Of a stretch of DNA of 64,000 nt, positions 8,170 through 16,619 are shown in pieces. The notes beneath the pieces were generated by a model. It made no database searches. It was not told the DNA's origin and worked only from the letters and a program-made list of their open reading frames with translations. Both the position numbers and the translations under genes were made by a program. The first letter of the stretch is position 1, and the number at the start of each line of letters is the position of its first letter. Source of the DNA: Methylococcaceae bacterium (GTDB lineage: Bacteria; Pseudomonadota; Gammaproteobacteria; Methylococcales; Methylomonadaceae); NCBI GenBank assembly GCA_021647585.1, contig JAKIUK010000015.1:1-64000 (forward strand), written 5' to 3'.

Positions 8170-8310
8170 TTCTATTTTGTCAGTTTATAAATATTAGGTG
8201 CGTTGCACGCAGCAAAATTATTTTTATCCTTGCATTGCCTAAATGGTGCGTACAACGCACCCTGCTAAGATACTTTTCTATAATTTCCATTTAAATGTGA
8301 CAAAGTAGAA
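8170..8310. mobile_element. MITE-like element, copy 1 (TTCTACTTTGTCA termini)
   Basis: A 141-bp non-coding element bounded by 13-bp terminal inverted repeats, TTCTATTTTGTCA on the left and TGACAAAGTAGAA on the right. The interior contains a second inverted pair built on GGTGCGT-type sequence. A 143-bp copy with about 84% identity by eye is at 36211-36353. The right end lies 4 bp from the nirC stop. Flanking GTAG and GTAA are a possible imperfect 4-bp target duplication. Confidence 0.85.
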
Positions 8311-8314
8311 GTAA

Positions 8315-8617
8315 TTACTGCTGTTTAAGAAGTTTTTGCACCAGCCAAAAGGCTTCTTGTTCAGTTATAAAAGGTTTCCAGGGTGGCATTGCCGTCCCTT
8401 TGCGGCCTTCCAATATGGTCTGTACAAGAAACTCATCAGATTTATTAAGCAACGCATCAGTCAATAAAGAAGGGCCTAGCCCACCTTTGAGCGTTAATCC
8501 ATGACAAGCACCACAATCCTGCGCCAGCATGTTTTTTAATTCCTGTTGTCTTTGTAGACCTGGCTCATCAGCTACAGCACTGACAGAAAAAATCAGCGCA
8601 AAAACTAAACCTTTCAC
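8315..8617 (-). CDS. nirC: NirC-like small c-type cytochrome
   Basis: 100 residues with a short signal peptide (MKGLVFALIFSVSAVA) and one heme c site, CGACH, followed by GLTLKGGLGPSLL and the axial-methionine region GTAMPPWKPF. This layout matches NirC, the periplasmic cytochrome needed to mature or deliver electrons to NirS. The start is GTG, overlapping the TGA of the preceding cytochrome gene as GTGA, so translation is coupled. Position directly before nirF agrees with the Pseudomonas order. Confidence 0.85.
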   Translation of the reverse strand: MKGLVFALIFSVSAVADEPGLQRQQELKNMLAQDCGACHGLTLKGGLGPSLLTDALLNKSDEFLVQTILEGRKGTAMPPWKPFITEQEAFWLVQKLLKQQ

Positions 8618-8928
8618 CTGATTTTTAGTCTGCTGTAGTAACTAGCAATGTTATTAATATCTCTATCCGTCAAAGAACCCGCAATATTATTCATAATATC
8701 TGATACTCGGGTTTTATCCCGATATTGCTTTAAGGCCATTTCAAGATATTCCTCATCCCGTCCGGCTAATGGCGGAAATGGAGCATCAGCACTCGTCCCT
8801 CTTATTCCATGACATTGAGAACACACGGCAGCTGCTGTTGATTTTCCTGCATAAATACTGGCTGCTTGAGCAGTTGATGCAGCAGTCAGTATCACCAATA
8901 TAACTGTTGAAGTAAGTAACTCCTTCAT
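8614..8928 (-). CDS. Class I c-type cytochrome (c4/c553-like) in the nirM position
   Basis: 104 residues: signal peptide (MKELLTSTVILVILTAASTAQA), one heme motif CSQCH, then FPPLAGRDEEYLEMALKQYR and the MNNIAGSLTDRDINNIASYY methionine-ligand region. The sequence is of the cytochrome c4/c553 half-domain type, not a clear cytochrome c551, but it holds the place of nirM, the electron donor of NirS. Start ATG 8926-8928 has GGAG 7 nt upstream, in the spacer and end of nirS; a longer frame to 8961 would overlap nirS and is rejected. Confidence 0.85.
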   Translation of the reverse strand: MKELLTSTVILVILTAASTAQAASIYAGKSTAAAVCSQCHGIRGTSADAPFPPLAGRDEEYLEMALKQYRDKTRVSDIMNNIAGSLTDRDINNIASYYSRLKIR

Positions 8929-8932
8929 AGTC

Positions 8933-10495
8933 TTACTCCATTTCATCAGGTGATAATCCACGGGTCATATATTTAACACGTCCTCTTGAAAATATACCAG
9001 CCGGACTTTCCATTTGCACTGAAGCCACTTTCTTTAGTGAATGAGAGTCATAAACCACTACTTCATCACCCGCATAGCCGGCACTGACATAAAGGAATTT
9101 ACCATCTGCACTGTATTCGGGAAAATAAGCATGTCCACCCACATCCAATGTTTTCACCACTTTAAATGATTTTTTATCGATCAACTGGATGGTACGTGCT
9201 CGTCTGTCTTTAGTTATGATGTCTACTGCAACATAAGGGGCATTAGCATGTGCTGCTGGTGATTCAGTACCTCCTGATACAGGTATTTGTTTAACCAGTT
9301 CCATTTTATCAAGGTCCCAAACACTCACAACAGTATTGTTTTCACAAGTTCCAAAATTGGTACCAAAACCTAAGGTACGACCATCTATTTTAACAGCTGC
9401 CCCACCGCCAACATGCGGTACACAGCCTGCTTTAAGTTTCTTGATGATTTTACGATCTTTTAAGTCAATAGCAATTACGACGCTATCGTCATAAGATGCG
9501 ATCATTAGTTTTTGGCCCTTATGCGTCAAGAAAGCATCATGTAAATGACGGCCTACATTTTTAATTTTAGTGATTGGAAAACCTTCTTTTAAATCAACCA
9601 CCCAAACTTGCCCCGCATTTTCCAACGCAATTGCAAAGATATCAGCATAAGGCGTACCGATAATCATACCTGAATCAGAACTGACCATTTTGCCATCAGG
9701 GTCAACACCTTCAAGCTCTATGACTTTTAAAGGTTCTAGATTAGCGTTTAATATAACCGCATTATGAGGCACGAATGAACCTGCCATGACGTACTTTCCA
9801 TCACGCGAAACACCCATACCAGGTCCGTTATAACCAGTCTTTATACTACGCACCGCTTTCATCGAATATAAATCGACTTTAAATATTTCAGCAGTATCTG
9901 TTTTTACATAAGCCCAGCGTTCATTCGCTGGATCAAAATCAATAATGTGAGCGGCAGTACCTGTTTCTATCTCACCCACTATTTTATGCGTTTTACTGTT
10001 AATGAATACCGCTTTGGAACCCGAACCACGACCATATTTCCCTCGTGCAGCCACACCTATCAAATCATCCATACTATCAATTTGATAGGTGGGTTTAGCC
10101 GGTAATTTACTTTCATCTTTAACATAGACTTTTAAAGAAGCTTTCATATCTTCAATTGTCCAGGGAGGATTATCCAATTTTGGTGTTGATTGCAGGTGCT
10201 TAACTAAAGAACGAATATCTTTATCACCCAAACGACCAAAGAATGGAGGCATTAAGGTTTCAAAACTGCCGGTCATAATTAAAGTACGTAACGCGGTTGG
10301 ACTACGTCCTTTTAAAGTTTCTGAATTTAAAGCAGGTGCCAGATATCCACCATGATCAGAGCCGTGGCAACTGGCACAATTATCCTCATACAATTTGTGT
10401 ATGTCAGAACTTGCCTGAACACAACTTATTGATAAAATGAAACTACTTACACCTAGTAATATGGATCGATTTAGTTTTATTATTGCTTTTTTCAT
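8933..10495 (-). CDS. nirS: Cytochrome cd1 protein, probable nitrite reductase NirS (divergent)
   Basis: Signal peptide (residues 1-28, ending CVQA), cytochrome c domain with CASCH at 40-44 and methionine loop LMPPF, then an eight-bladed cytochrome d1 propeller. The d1 ligand His is visible at about 183 (GTAAHII), and both distal catalytic histidines of NirS have counterparts: H319 in RHLHDAF and H361 in VPHVGGG. NirS reduces nitrite to NO in the periplasm. At 520 residues it is shorter than typical NirS (about 570) and its C-terminus (ESPAGIF) resembles NirF more than the usual TPTGKFNVYN end. NirN is an alternative, but NirN normally lacks the first distal His. ATG 10493-10495 has AGGA 7 nt upstream. 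First gene of the nir operon. Confidence 0.82.
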   Translation of the reverse strand: MKKAIIKLNRSILLGVSSFILSISCVQASSDIHKLYEDNCASCHGSDHGGYLAPALNSETLKGRSPTALRTLIMTGSFETLMPPFFGRLGDKDIRSLVKHLQSTPKLDNPPWTIEDMKASLKVYVKDESKLPAKPTYQIDSMDDLIGVAARGKYGRGSGSKAVFINSKTHKIVGEIETGTAAHIIDFDPANERWAYVKTDTAEIFKVDLYSMKAVRSIKTGYNGPGMGVSRDGKYVMAGSFVPHNAVILNANLEPLKVIELEGVDPDGKMVSSDSGMIIGTPYADIFAIALENAGQVWVVDLKEGFPITKIKNVGRHLHDAFLTHKGQKLMIASYDDSVVIAIDLKDRKIIKKLKAGCVPHVGGGAAVKIDGRTLGFGTNFGTCENNTVVSVWDLDKMELVKQIPVSGGTESPAAHANAPYVAVDIITKDRRARTIQLIDKKSFKVVKTLDVGGHAYFPEYSADGKFLYVSAGYAGDEVVVYDSHSLKKVASVQMESPAGIFSRGRVKYMTRGLSPDEME

Positions 10496-10977
10496 TTATG
10501 ATTCCTGTCTGCCCCGAGAATGATCCCCTGATGATAACCTTTATGAAACAAAAAAACATTATTTTGACAATCGACTTAACGAAGCTGGGATTGAGAATAC
10601 TGTTTTGTATATTTCAAAAAAAACCGGTAGCAAACTACCGATTGAAAACTAACGTACCTAAAGTTAGAATTATGAACTTCAATATTAAGATACCCTTATA
10701 AAATATCATAACAGTTTCGATTCGCTACCACTTTATCTGTTACATTCCTTCCTGTCAACACTAACCTATTCAACTTCCAGTCGAGGAGAATCTTTTAGTG
10801 TATTGTTTAGAACCTAGGAACTATTAACTGAAAATCATATCTACCTTTCCACACCAATCACCCTTGAAAATGGTGTCTTTGCATCGTCGAATAGTTTACT
10901 TATATTTCGTGTATCAGCATCCGGGGGAATTTATTTACTGTGTTAGAATCAAGCAATATTAATTAATTTACTTTTCT
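10496..10977. promoter_or_regulatory. Divergent regulatory region between nirS and the sigma-54 activator
   Basis: 482 bp of AT-rich sequence with divergent starts on both sides, so it should contain the nirS and activator promoters. A terminator-like hairpin lies at 10616-10640. I looked for a -24/-12 sigma-54 element (GG-N10-GC) and an FNR/Dnr box (TTGAT-N4-ATCAA) on both strands and saw no convincing match. A weak sigma-70-like TTGTCA and CATAAA pair faces nirS. Confidence 0.5.
10616..10640 (-). terminator. Intrinsic-terminator-like hairpin in the nirS leader
   Basis: On the minus strand CGGTAG-TTTG-CTACCG (6-bp stem, 4-nt loop) is followed by G and eight T residues, the form of a Rho-independent terminator. 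It lies about 120 nt upstream of nirS. No minus-strand gene precedes it, so it either attenuates the nirS transcript or marks the promoter as lying downstream of it. Confidence 0.6.
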
Positions 10978-12798
10978 ATGGCTGACCTTAAACAAATCCT
11001 ACGTCGCTATGAACTTATCCTGACATCTGCTGGTGAAGGAATTTATGGCCTGGATATTAATGGTAGGGGTACCTTTGTTAATCCAGCAGCTATAGCCATG
11101 ACCGGCTGGACTGAAGAAGATATTATCGGCCACACTGTCCACCCTCAACACCATCATAGTAAAGCCAATGGCGAGCCATATCCTCAACATGAATGTCCTA
11201 TTTATGCTGCACTAAAAGACGGTGAAGTTCATCATGTCACAAACGAAGTTTTTTGGCATAAAGACGGTAGTCATTTTCCTGTACATTATACCAGCTCACC
11301 TATTTGGGAAAAAAATGTCATTATAGGTGCGGTCGTTGTATTTCAGAATGTCAGAAAAATCAAACAGACAGAAAAGTCTCTAGCCCGTTTACAACGTCAA
11401 AATGAATTACTGTTAGCTTCTGCAGGAGAAGGAATTTGTGGCTTTGACTGTGAAGGAAAGGTGACATTTATCAACCCTATAGCAACTAAATTATTGGTGT
11501 GGCCAAACCAGAATCTGACAGGTCAGACTATCCATGACATCTTTGGTATAGATCAACCGAATAAACTTGAAATCTGCCCGATACATAACATTGTGCAAGG
11601 TAAAAAATATTACAAGGTTAATGACGTCCCATTCTGGAGACTTGATAACACTAGCTTTCCAGTAGACTTTATCAGCACGCCTATTTTAGAAAATGGTGAG
11701 TTACAAGGTGTTGTTCTTGTTTTTAGGGATATTAGTGAGCGTAAATTGGCTGATCAAAAGCTAAAACAGGCTTACTCTGAAATTGAACAGTTAAAAAATC
11801 GGTTACAAGCAGAAAATAGCTATCTACAAGAACAAGTCAACTTGAACAACAGTTTTGAAGATATTTTAGGACAAAGTGATCCACTAAAAACGGTATTGCA
11901 TCAAGTTGAACAAGTTGCGCCTACTGAAACCAGCGTTTTAATACTGGGAGAAACAGGCACAGGCAAAGAGCTTATTGCACGCGCCTTACATAACCTCAGT
12001 TTGCGTAAGGAACGCACCCTGGTTAAGATCAATTGTGCAGCCCTACCCGGTAATTTAATTGAAAGTGAATTATTCGGTCATGAAAAAGGCAGTTTTACTG
12101 GCGCAACGTCACGTCGTATTGGTAGATTTGAACTGGCTGATAAGGGAACTATTTTCCTGGATGAAATCGGTGAATTACCACTAGAACTGCAAGCTAAACT
12201 GTTACGTGTATTACAAGAAGGTGAAATAGAGCGATTGGGAGATTCCAAAACCATAAAAATCAATGTCAGAATCATCGCTGCAACTCACCGGGATCTGAAA
12301 CAAATGGTCGCACAAGGAAATTTCCGGGAAGACCTGTTTTATCGACTCAGTGTATTTCCATTGACCATTCCGCCCTTACGCGAACGTAAAAACGATATAT
12401 CGCTACTCGTTCACTATTTTGTTACTAAATATGCCAACAAAATGAGTAAACAGACAAATACTATTTCGCAATCGGTAATGGACAAGCTACAAGCGTACCC
12501 ATGGCCAGGAAATGTACGAGAACTGGAAAATGTGATTGAGCGAGCTGTAATACTTTCTCCTAATAAAAGCTTACATATCTCAGAGTTGCACGCACCAAGC
12601 AATAACAATACCTATGGGTCAGAAAAGCTGTTACCACTCACTGATATGGAAAAATCTCATATCACTAAAGTATTAAAAATTACCGACTGGAAAATTTCAG
12701 GGGAACAAGGAGCCGCATCAATTTTAGAAATGCACCCTAATACTTTACGTTCACGAATGAATAAACTGGGCATTCGACGCTCTAACACAAGCCTATAA
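10978..12798 (+). CDS. Sigma-54-dependent activator with two PAS domains
   Basis: 606 residues. Two PAS domains (about 9-125 and 137-255) are recent duplicates: both open with SAGEGI-G-D and contain a conserved CPI cysteine followed by an FW...F-V-P core. A short coiled coil leads to an AAA+ domain with Walker A GETGTGKE, the sigma-54 contact loop GSFTGA, Walker B GTIFLDEIGELP and the RPWPGNVREL-type sensor (here YPWPGNVREL). A Fis-type HTH ends the protein (ASILEMHPNTLRSRMNKLGI). It would bind enhancers and open sigma-54 promoters in response to a signal sensed by the PAS pair, perhaps redox, NO or heme. Divergence from nirS suggests it controls the nir genes. No strong ribosome-binding site precedes the ATG. 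Confidence 0.9.
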   Translation: MADLKQILRRYELILTSAGEGIYGLDINGRGTFVNPAAIAMTGWTEEDIIGHTVHPQHHHSKANGEPYPQHECPIYAALKDGEVHHVTNEVFWHKDGSHFPVHYTSSPIWEKNVIIGAVVVFQNVRKIKQTEKSLARLQRQNELLLASAGEGICGFDCEGKVTFINPIATKLLVWPNQNLTGQTIHDIFGIDQPNKLEICPIHNIVQGKKYYKVNDVPFWRLDNTSFPVDFISTPILENGELQGVVLVFRDISERKLADQKLKQAYSEIEQLKNRLQAENSYLQEQVNLNNSFEDILGQSDPLKTVLHQVEQVAPTETSVLILGETGTGKELIARALHNLSLRKERTLVKINCAALPGNLIESELFGHEKGSFTGATSRRIGRFELADKGTIFLDEIGELPLELQAKLLRVLQEGEIERLGDSKTIKINVRIIAATHRDLKQMVAQGNFREDLFYRLSVFPLTIPPLRERKNDISLLVHYFVTKYANKMSKQTNTISQSVMDKLQAYPWPGNVRELENVIERAVILSPNKSLHISELHAPSNNNTYGSEKLLPLTDMEKSHITKVLKITDWKISGEQGAASILEMHPNTLRSRMNKLGIRRSNTSL

Positions 12799-13011
12799 CA
12801 ACATACCGTTGATTCACGACATTTCGTCAATCCATTGTTATTTTTTTATACCTTCCCCAACCACAAGAATCTAATAACTAATTGTTTTTTATGTTAATAG
12901 TTATTTTTTTCTGTCCTGGCACAGCTTCTGCATTAGCTATATTAACAACTCACTACTTTGCACTTTTCATTTTCAAGTTTTGTAGTACAGAGTAATTCGG
13001 AGGATAAAGCC

Positions 13012-13683
13012 ATGAAAATTTACCAAAAAGTTCATTCAATCATCTTACTTATATTGGTTTCTTCTAGTATTGCTTGCGCTGAGCCAGCAGAAATAACTGA
13101 AGTAGCGTTGAATCATTTTCCTTCATCACCCATTAGTTCCTATCTATCAACTCACTTAACTGAAAAGCAACCACTCTCATGTATGGTAGTCTCTAGTAAC
13201 TCAATTTCCAATCAACGCCAACTTATAAATGTAGAAAAACTTTTCCCAGAGCTGATGAAATATCTAAATGATGCCGTCAGGACTACATATAATACAATGC
13301 GAAATGGGGTTATCAGACATGTAACATTAAAAGTTGCCATGTCATTGCTCAATTTCAATACCGATGGCTTTGCAGCTGAAAATATTGCTAAATATGTCTC
13401 AGATGGAACAAAACCATTCTTACCCTTCGAGTTTGCTAATGGTGTCAAAATTACCAAAGTAACTCCCAAAGGTGAAACCATAATTTACAGGGCAGAAATG
13501 CCAATAACTAAAGACCACAGTCTTGCATTCCCACTTGCTTTAGCGGGTAAAGTCACTGCCACAACAACAGTTTGTAATGATATGGAAATGGTTGATGATT
13601 TGTTAGGTCGTAACATTACAATCCAATACGACTATTATGACTCTAATGGGGAATTCTTCAGCTCATTCACCATTAACGGCTAG
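13012..13683 (+). CDS. Periplasmic protein of unknown function
   Basis: 223 residues with a signal peptide (MKIYQKVHSIILLILVSSSIACA). Family not recognised with certainty. The C-terminal part (TVCNDMEMVDDLLGRNITIQYDYYDSNGEFF) has the pattern Cys-x-acidic, 'LL-G-x-I-x-Y-x-Y-x-D-x-x-G' found in several small proteobacterial periplasmic proteins. Two cysteines remain after cleavage. Start ATG 13012 has GGAGG 8 nt upstream; an in-frame start at 12958 would put the signal peptide 18 residues inside and is rejected. Monocistronic by spacing; no link with the neighbours is evident. Confidence 0.65.
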   Translation: MKIYQKVHSIILLILVSSSIACAEPAEITEVALNHFPSSPISSYLSTHLTEKQPLSCMVVSSNSISNQRQLINVEKLFPELMKYLNDAVRTTYNTMRNGVIRHVTLKVAMSLLNFNTDGFAAENIAKYVSDGTKPFLPFEFANGVKITKVTPKGETIIYRAEMPITKDHSLAFPLALAGKVTATTTVCNDMEMVDDLLGRNITIQYDYYDSNGEFFSSFTING

Positions 13684-13819
13684 CAGTGTAGTGAGGGGGA
13701 CCCATTTTGAGTTTTTTTTATCATATAAGTTAATTGGTATACGCGTGTAACGAAAATGATCGGAAAAACTGACCAAAATGGGCTTTTCTGCAATAGATTT
13801 TATATTCTCGGACAGCCTC

Positions 13820-14275
13820 CTAGCCACTTTTTTCATGTTTATTTAAAAATTTATCCAGGTGATTTGCAAATATTTGCCGGTCACTTAGGCTTAATGCTGA
13901 TGGACCACCCGTCTCTATGCCACTAGATCGTAAAGTATCCATAAAATCCCGCATATTAAGGCACTCTCTAATGTTTTCTGCTGTATACATTTCGCCTCGA
14001 TGATTAAGGGCGTACGCTCCTTTATCGATCGCCTCAGCCGCTAAAGGTATATCACCGGTGATAACAAGGTCACCAGCAATCAGTCTTTTTACGATCTCAT
14101 TATCAGCAACATCAAAACCATGAGCTACCTGGATAAACTTTATCCACCGCGATGGTGGTAGACGTAAAAACTGATTTGCAACAAATATCACTTGTAGCTC
14201 TACTCTTTCAGCGGCTTTGTATAAAATATCTTTGATCACTACTGGACAAGCATCTGCATCTACCCATATTTTCAT
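13820..14275 (-). CDS. yaiI: YaiI/YqxD family protein (UPF0178, PIN-like fold)
   Basis: 151 residues, the normal family length. It begins MKIWVDADACPVVIKDILY and has DVADNEIVKRLIAGDLVITGDIPLA and NHRGEMY, the conserved acidic stretches of the DUF188/UPF0178 family. The fold resembles PIN nucleases and the conserved aspartates would bind a metal, but no reaction is established for the family. Stands alone. Confidence 0.9.
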   Translation of the reverse strand: MKIWVDADACPVVIKDILYKAAERVELQVIFVANQFLRLPPSRWIKFIQVAHGFDVADNEIVKRLIAGDLVITGDIPLAAEAIDKGAYALNHRGEMYTAENIRECLNMRDFMDTLRSSGIETGGPSALSLSDRQIFANHLDKFLNKHEKSG

Positions 14276-14579
14276 ATCATACCTATTCTTTGTTTAATTA
14301 GATGAGAATACCTGTTGCTGTCAATAAGATACATCCAACGAAAGTATAAATATCGATCATAACAGTGAGATGGATACGTTTCATAGGACTACCTGTAGAT
14401 ATTATCAATTTATGAACCAAATCCTACACTGCAAACTTTTACTTCTCAATGACTCGTAGGCACAATTTTAGCTGTTATAATTCGCAAATTTATACAAGAA
14501 TCTACCCTTGAATAATATGATACATTGACCTATCGGGCCTAAGCCCTTACCTAACAAATATTAAAGAGTTATTCTTTCA
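14276..14579. other. Intergenic region without recognised feature
   Basis: 304 bp AT-rich spacer between the divergent YaiI and NYN genes. It must hold both promoters. No repeat, hairpin with T-run, or additional ORF with a ribosome-binding site was seen. Confidence 0.5.
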
Positions 14580-15056
14580 ATGGAAAAAGTCGCTATCTTT
14601 GTTGATGTACAAAATATCTATTACACGACTCGACAACACTTCCAAAAGCACTTTAATTACAAAGCTTTCTGGACTCAGGCTACCGCCAACCGTGAAGTTG
14701 TCAAGGCTTTTGCCTATGCAATTGATAAAGGGGATGTCAAACAGCGCGGCTTTCAAAACACCTTAAAAAACATCGGTTTTCAGATTAAATTAAAACCGTA
14801 TATCCAGCGTAAAGACGGTTCTGCTAAAGGCGATTGGGATGTAGGTATTACACTGGATGTCATTGAAATGGCAGAAAAAGTGGATACTATCATTTTATTA
14901 TCAGGTGATGGTGACTTTGATCTGTTATTACAAAAAGCCCGTCAGGTCTACAGTGTTAAAACGGAAGTATATGGTGTAACTGCGTTAACAGCACCTAGTT
15001 TGATTAATTCGGCTGATCTTTTTACTCCAATCAATGAAATATTGTTGATGAAATAG
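14580..15056 (+). CDS. NYN domain (LabA/DUF88-like) protein, putative RNase
   Basis: 158 residues covering one NYN domain of the PIN superfamily. The acidic residues expected at the active site are visible: FVDVQN near residue 9, GDWDVGITLD near 86, and LLSGDGDFDLLL near 108. Such proteins are predicted Mg-dependent RNases acting in the cytoplasm. Substrate unknown. The gene stands alone upstream of tolC with a 198-bp gap. Confidence 0.88.
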   Translation: MEKVAIFVDVQNIYYTTRQHFQKHFNYKAFWTQATANREVVKAFAYAIDKGDVKQRGFQNTLKNIGFQIKLKPYIQRKDGSAKGDWDVGITLDVIEMAEKVDTIILLSGDGDFDLLLQKARQVYSVKTEVYGVTALTAPSLINSADLFTPINEILLMK

Positions 15057-15254
15057 TATCTGTACTATTGCCTAATAGTTTATTTTTGGATATCAGAACT
15101 CTACGCAATCCTGCGTTTTTAAACCAACAAGGCTAAATTAGATTATAATTATGTAGTTCAATTGGCTTTAGCCCTCTCTTACCTTCAATTTATCAAACAG
15201 GTAAGAATACCTGGCCTCATTGCTGTGCTTTAATATCTTAGATTGAGGAAAAAA

Positions 15255-16586
15255 GTGTTCAAATTAAAAAAGATTGCGATTCTATTATTAGCAACATTTT
15301 CATTTCAACAGAGTTACGCTCAAGATTTAATCGAAACCTATCGACTAGCCCTGGATAATGATCCTGAATATAAAAGTTTTTATTTAAACCAGTATTCTAC
15401 CGCTGAAATTAGATCACAAAGTATTGCACAGATGCTACCGAATATTTCAGTCAATGCATCCAGTAGTCGAGACCGTATTAATAGTACTAAAACCTTGAAT
15501 ACGTCTTCCAATTTTCGTGGCTCTGGCATACAACATTTTTGGGACAATGTAATTAGCATTAATATCAGACAGCCTGTTTTTAACTGGGGTCACTGGGTAC
15601 TACTGAATCAAGCCGATAATAAAATTGCCCAGGCAGAAGCACAATTTCAAGCAGAATACCAAAAACTGATTGTAAGAATTTCTGAAGCCTATTTTAATAT
15701 TCTGGCTGCCCAAGATACACTCGAATTTACTATTGCAGAAAAAATAGCCATTGCGAAACAACTGGAACAATCTAAGCAACGTTTTGATGTGGGTTTAATT
15801 GCTATCACCGATGTTTATGAAGCACAGGCTGCTTTTGACCAGGCTAGAGCAAATGAAATTGAAGCCGCTAATTTTCTGGATGATAGTAAAGAGAGTTTAA
15901 GAGAGTTTATAGGTGAAAATGAAGCAGAGCTCAACTCACTGCAAGAAAATATTCCTTTGAACTTACCTGAACCGGCGGATATCTCTTCCTGGTCAAAAAC
16001 AGCAGAAAACAACAATTTTAATATCGTCGCACAATTAAACCAGACAGAAACCGCCAGAAAGGAAATCAAACTAAAACAAAGCGCTCATCTTCCCACCATT
16101 GATTTAATTGGCAACTATGTTATACAGGATAATACCAGTACTTTCGGTTTACGAGGTGATACCCAAAGCTTCGGGTTAGAAGTTAACATGCCTATATTTA
16201 CAGGGGGTGGAACGCATTCTCAAGCAAAACAAGCGCAATTTAATTACCAGCGCGAAAAAGAAAATCTGACAAAAGTAAAAAGAACGGTCACTCGACAGGT
16301 TAGAAATGCCTACAGAGGAGTAGTCTCCAGCCTTAGCCGAGTAGAAGCATTGGCAGCGACGGTTAAATCTTCCGAAAGTGCACTGGAAGCAAGTGAAGCG
16401 GGTTTTCAGGTTGGCACCAGAACAATGGTGGACGTCCTGGCTGAACAACGTAATCTTTTTCGTTCTAAAAGAGATTACGCCAGAAGTCGTTATGATTATT
16501 TAATTAATGGCATCAAGTTAAAAGAGGCGGCAGGTAGTTTAAATGAAACCGATTTACACCAAATAAATCAGTTTTTGACACATTAG
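15255..16586 (+). CDS. tolC: TolC-family outer membrane efflux/secretion channel
   Basis: 443 residues with a signal peptide ending SYAQ and two outer-membrane-efflux repeats: the first half with ETYRLALDNDPEY and AQAEAQFQAEYQKL helices, the second with FTGGGTHSQAKQA and the closing GFQVGTRTMVDVLAEQRNLF motif that is highly typical of TolC. It forms the trimeric channel and periplasmic tunnel used by type I secretion and RND efflux systems. No partner pump is adjacent. The start is GTG 15255 preceded by TGAGG with a 6-nt spacer; a TTG at 15243 overlaps that ribosome-binding site. Confidence 0.86.
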   Translation: MFKLKKIAILLLATFSFQQSYAQDLIETYRLALDNDPEYKSFYLNQYSTAEIRSQSIAQMLPNISVNASSSRDRINSTKTLNTSSNFRGSGIQHFWDNVISINIRQPVFNWGHWVLLNQADNKIAQAEAQFQAEYQKLIVRISEAYFNILAAQDTLEFTIAEKIAIAKQLEQSKQRFDVGLIAITDVYEAQAAFDQARANEIEAANFLDDSKESLREFIGENEAELNSLQENIPLNLPEPADISSWSKTAENNNFNIVAQLNQTETARKEIKLKQSAHLPTIDLIGNYVIQDNTSTFGLRGDTQSFGLEVNMPIFTGGGTHSQAKQAQFNYQREKENLTKVKRTVTRQVRNAYRGVVSSLSRVEALAATVKSSESALEASEAGFQVGTRTMVDVLAEQRNLFRSKRDYARSRYDYLINGIKLKEAAGSLNETDLHQINQFLTH

Positions 16587-16619
16587 ACGTAACAGTGTTC
16601 ATTGGTTATATTTACTTTA

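Noticed and set aside
10483..10701. 72-codon plus-strand ORF over the nirS start region
   Set aside because: It overlaps the nirS start in antisense, has no ribosome-binding site, and crosses the hairpin at 10616-10640; composition is that of AT-rich spacer.
10496..10977. Sigma-54 (-24/-12) promoter or FNR/Dnr box for nirS
   Set aside because: Best matches had the wrong GG-to-GC spacing or only one half-site, so none is reported.
13701..13782. CCCATTTTG...CAAAATGGG inverted pair in the spacer before YaiI
   Set aside because: Arms of 9 bp separated by 64 nt with no T-run or second copy; too weak to call.
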